Positions 4,738-5,080 of a DNA stretch of 5,080 nt are shown piece by piece. The notes beneath the pieces were generated by a model. That model was not told the DNA's origin. It did not search any database and was given only the letters and a program-made list of their open reading frames with translations. The stretch is taken from assembly GCA_034006965.1 (NCBI GenBank), contig JAVERU010000166.1:1-5080 (forward strand), in the 5' to 3' direction. The position numbers were made by a program, and so were the translations under genes. Every line of letters begins with the position of its first letter. Within the stretch, counting starts at the first letter, position 1. Source of the DNA: Perlabentimonas sp034006965 (lineage in GTDB: Bacteria > Bacteroidota > Bacteroidia > Bacteroidales > Tenuifilaceae).

Positions 4738-5080
4738 ATGTATACTAAAAAATTGGTTCTCACAATAATCATAGCCCTACTGGTTGCACTAAAGCCTTCC
4801 ACCCAAAGCCTACCGGATGTTGTATTCGGCGAATACCGTGAAACCCCTGTCGATAGCATGGTATGTGCCCTACCGCTTGGTAAACCAGCAGCAGTACAAA
4901 AAGGCTCAGGAAGAATTTGACCTGATTCAAAAACGAAACCTTGAGCAGCTGAATTTTAAGGACTATCTATTTGTTGCCAATCAGTACTCATACTGGATAT
5001 ATACTCACCGACAAAGGGATAAGGCAAAAGGAATACTGTTAGACGCTGCAAATCTGGCTCAGGAGCACCTAGGTGCCAAT
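4738..5080 (+). pseudogene. Exported TPR-like protein gene with an apparent frameshift, 3' end outside the window
   Basis: The ATG at 4738 starts an N-terminus with a clear Sec signal: MYTKK, a hydrophobic core of about 13 residues (LVLTIIIALLVAL), then a polar c-region with STQS. This frame continues to a TGA at 4918-4920, giving only 60 residues, and its last 15 look unnatural. From about 4874 the frame one base further on (+1) is open to the window edge. It reads RLVNQQQYKKAQEEFDLIQ and onward, 69 residues of amphipathic helices with TPR-like spacing (QYKKAQEEF; RDKAKGILLDAA). Dropping one C of the CC at 4873-4874 would fuse the two frames as ...DSMVCAL-RLVNQQQ.... I infer one protein interrupted by an extra base, through genuine mutation or sequencing error. 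Exported TPR proteins in this phylum are sometimes signalling or histidine-kinase sensors; the function here is unknown. Confidence 0.65.
4817..5080 (+). CDS. Downstream reading frame of the same TPR-like protein (partial)
   Basis: Read alone, the frame holding the helical body is open from just after a TAA at 4790-4792 to the window edge. Its first ATG is at 4817, giving 88 residues in view. The first 19 (MLYSANTVKPL...) resemble nothing I know and overlap the better-looking N-terminal sequence of the other frame. From RLVNQQQ onward the sequence has the heptad and alanine pattern of helical repeats. A start at 4817 would make a cytoplasmic protein lacking a signal peptide, so I consider it less likely than a frameshift in a single exported protein. 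It is listed because an automatic caller may choose it. Confidence 0.4.
   Translation, partial: MLYSANTVKPLSIAWYVPYRLVNQQQYKKAQEEFDLIQKRNLEQLNFKDYLFVANQYSYWIYTHRQRDKAKGILLDAANLAQEHLGAN

Noticed and set aside
1..5080. Search for a defence system, mobile element, CRISPR array, tRNA/rRNA gene or attachment site
   Set aside because: No transposase, integrase or Cas-like proteins, no spaced repeat array, no tRNA-like cloverleaf and no terminal inverted repeats are visible. Gene content is core housekeeping.

Overview
The window reads as a chromosomal segment of a Bacteroidota bacterium, probably from Bacteroidales or a close relative. The evidence is the sequence of the L13, S9, S2 and EF-Ts proteins, the gene order rplM-rpsI-rpsB-tsf, promoter-like sites of the phylum-specific form TAnnTTTG, and A-rich translation starts mostly without Shine-Dalgarno sites. 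Assignment below phylum is inference.

Layout: the first 39 bases are the 5' end of an unidentified minus-strand gene that leaves the window. It is divergent from a plus-strand PfkB-family (adenosine-kinase-like) sugar/nucleoside kinase (216-1208). That kinase converges, with only 3 bp between stop codons, on a minus-strand 3-methyladenine DNA glycosylase of the AAG/MPG family (1212-1727). A roughly 230-bp AT-rich region follows, with divergent promoter-like elements for the glycosylase and for the ribosomal operon. The operon rplM, rpsI, rpsB, tsf (1958-4635) occupies the centre and ends in a strong intrinsic terminator (4651-4683). After it begins an exported, TPR-like protein gene whose signal peptide and body lie in different reading frames. 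It appears to carry a one-base frameshift and runs off the right edge.

How the genes work together: L13, S9 and S2 are structural ribosomal proteins and EF-Ts recycles EF-Tu, so the operon couples ribosome assembly with elongation-factor supply. Two untranslated regions look structured: a hairpin right after the probable rplM transcription start, and a three-helix-junction fold of about 64 nt between rpsI and rpsB. Both are candidate autoregulatory ribosomal-protein leaders. The kinase (nucleoside or sugar salvage) and the glycosylase (repair of alkylated bases) are ordinary housekeeping genes with no evident functional tie to the operon.

I see no defence system, mobile element, CRISPR array or tRNA/rRNA gene. 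The most interesting material is RNA-level (the two leaders), the frameshifted gene at the right edge, and the charged C-terminal tail of S2. Nothing here convincingly amounts to a wholly new biological system.
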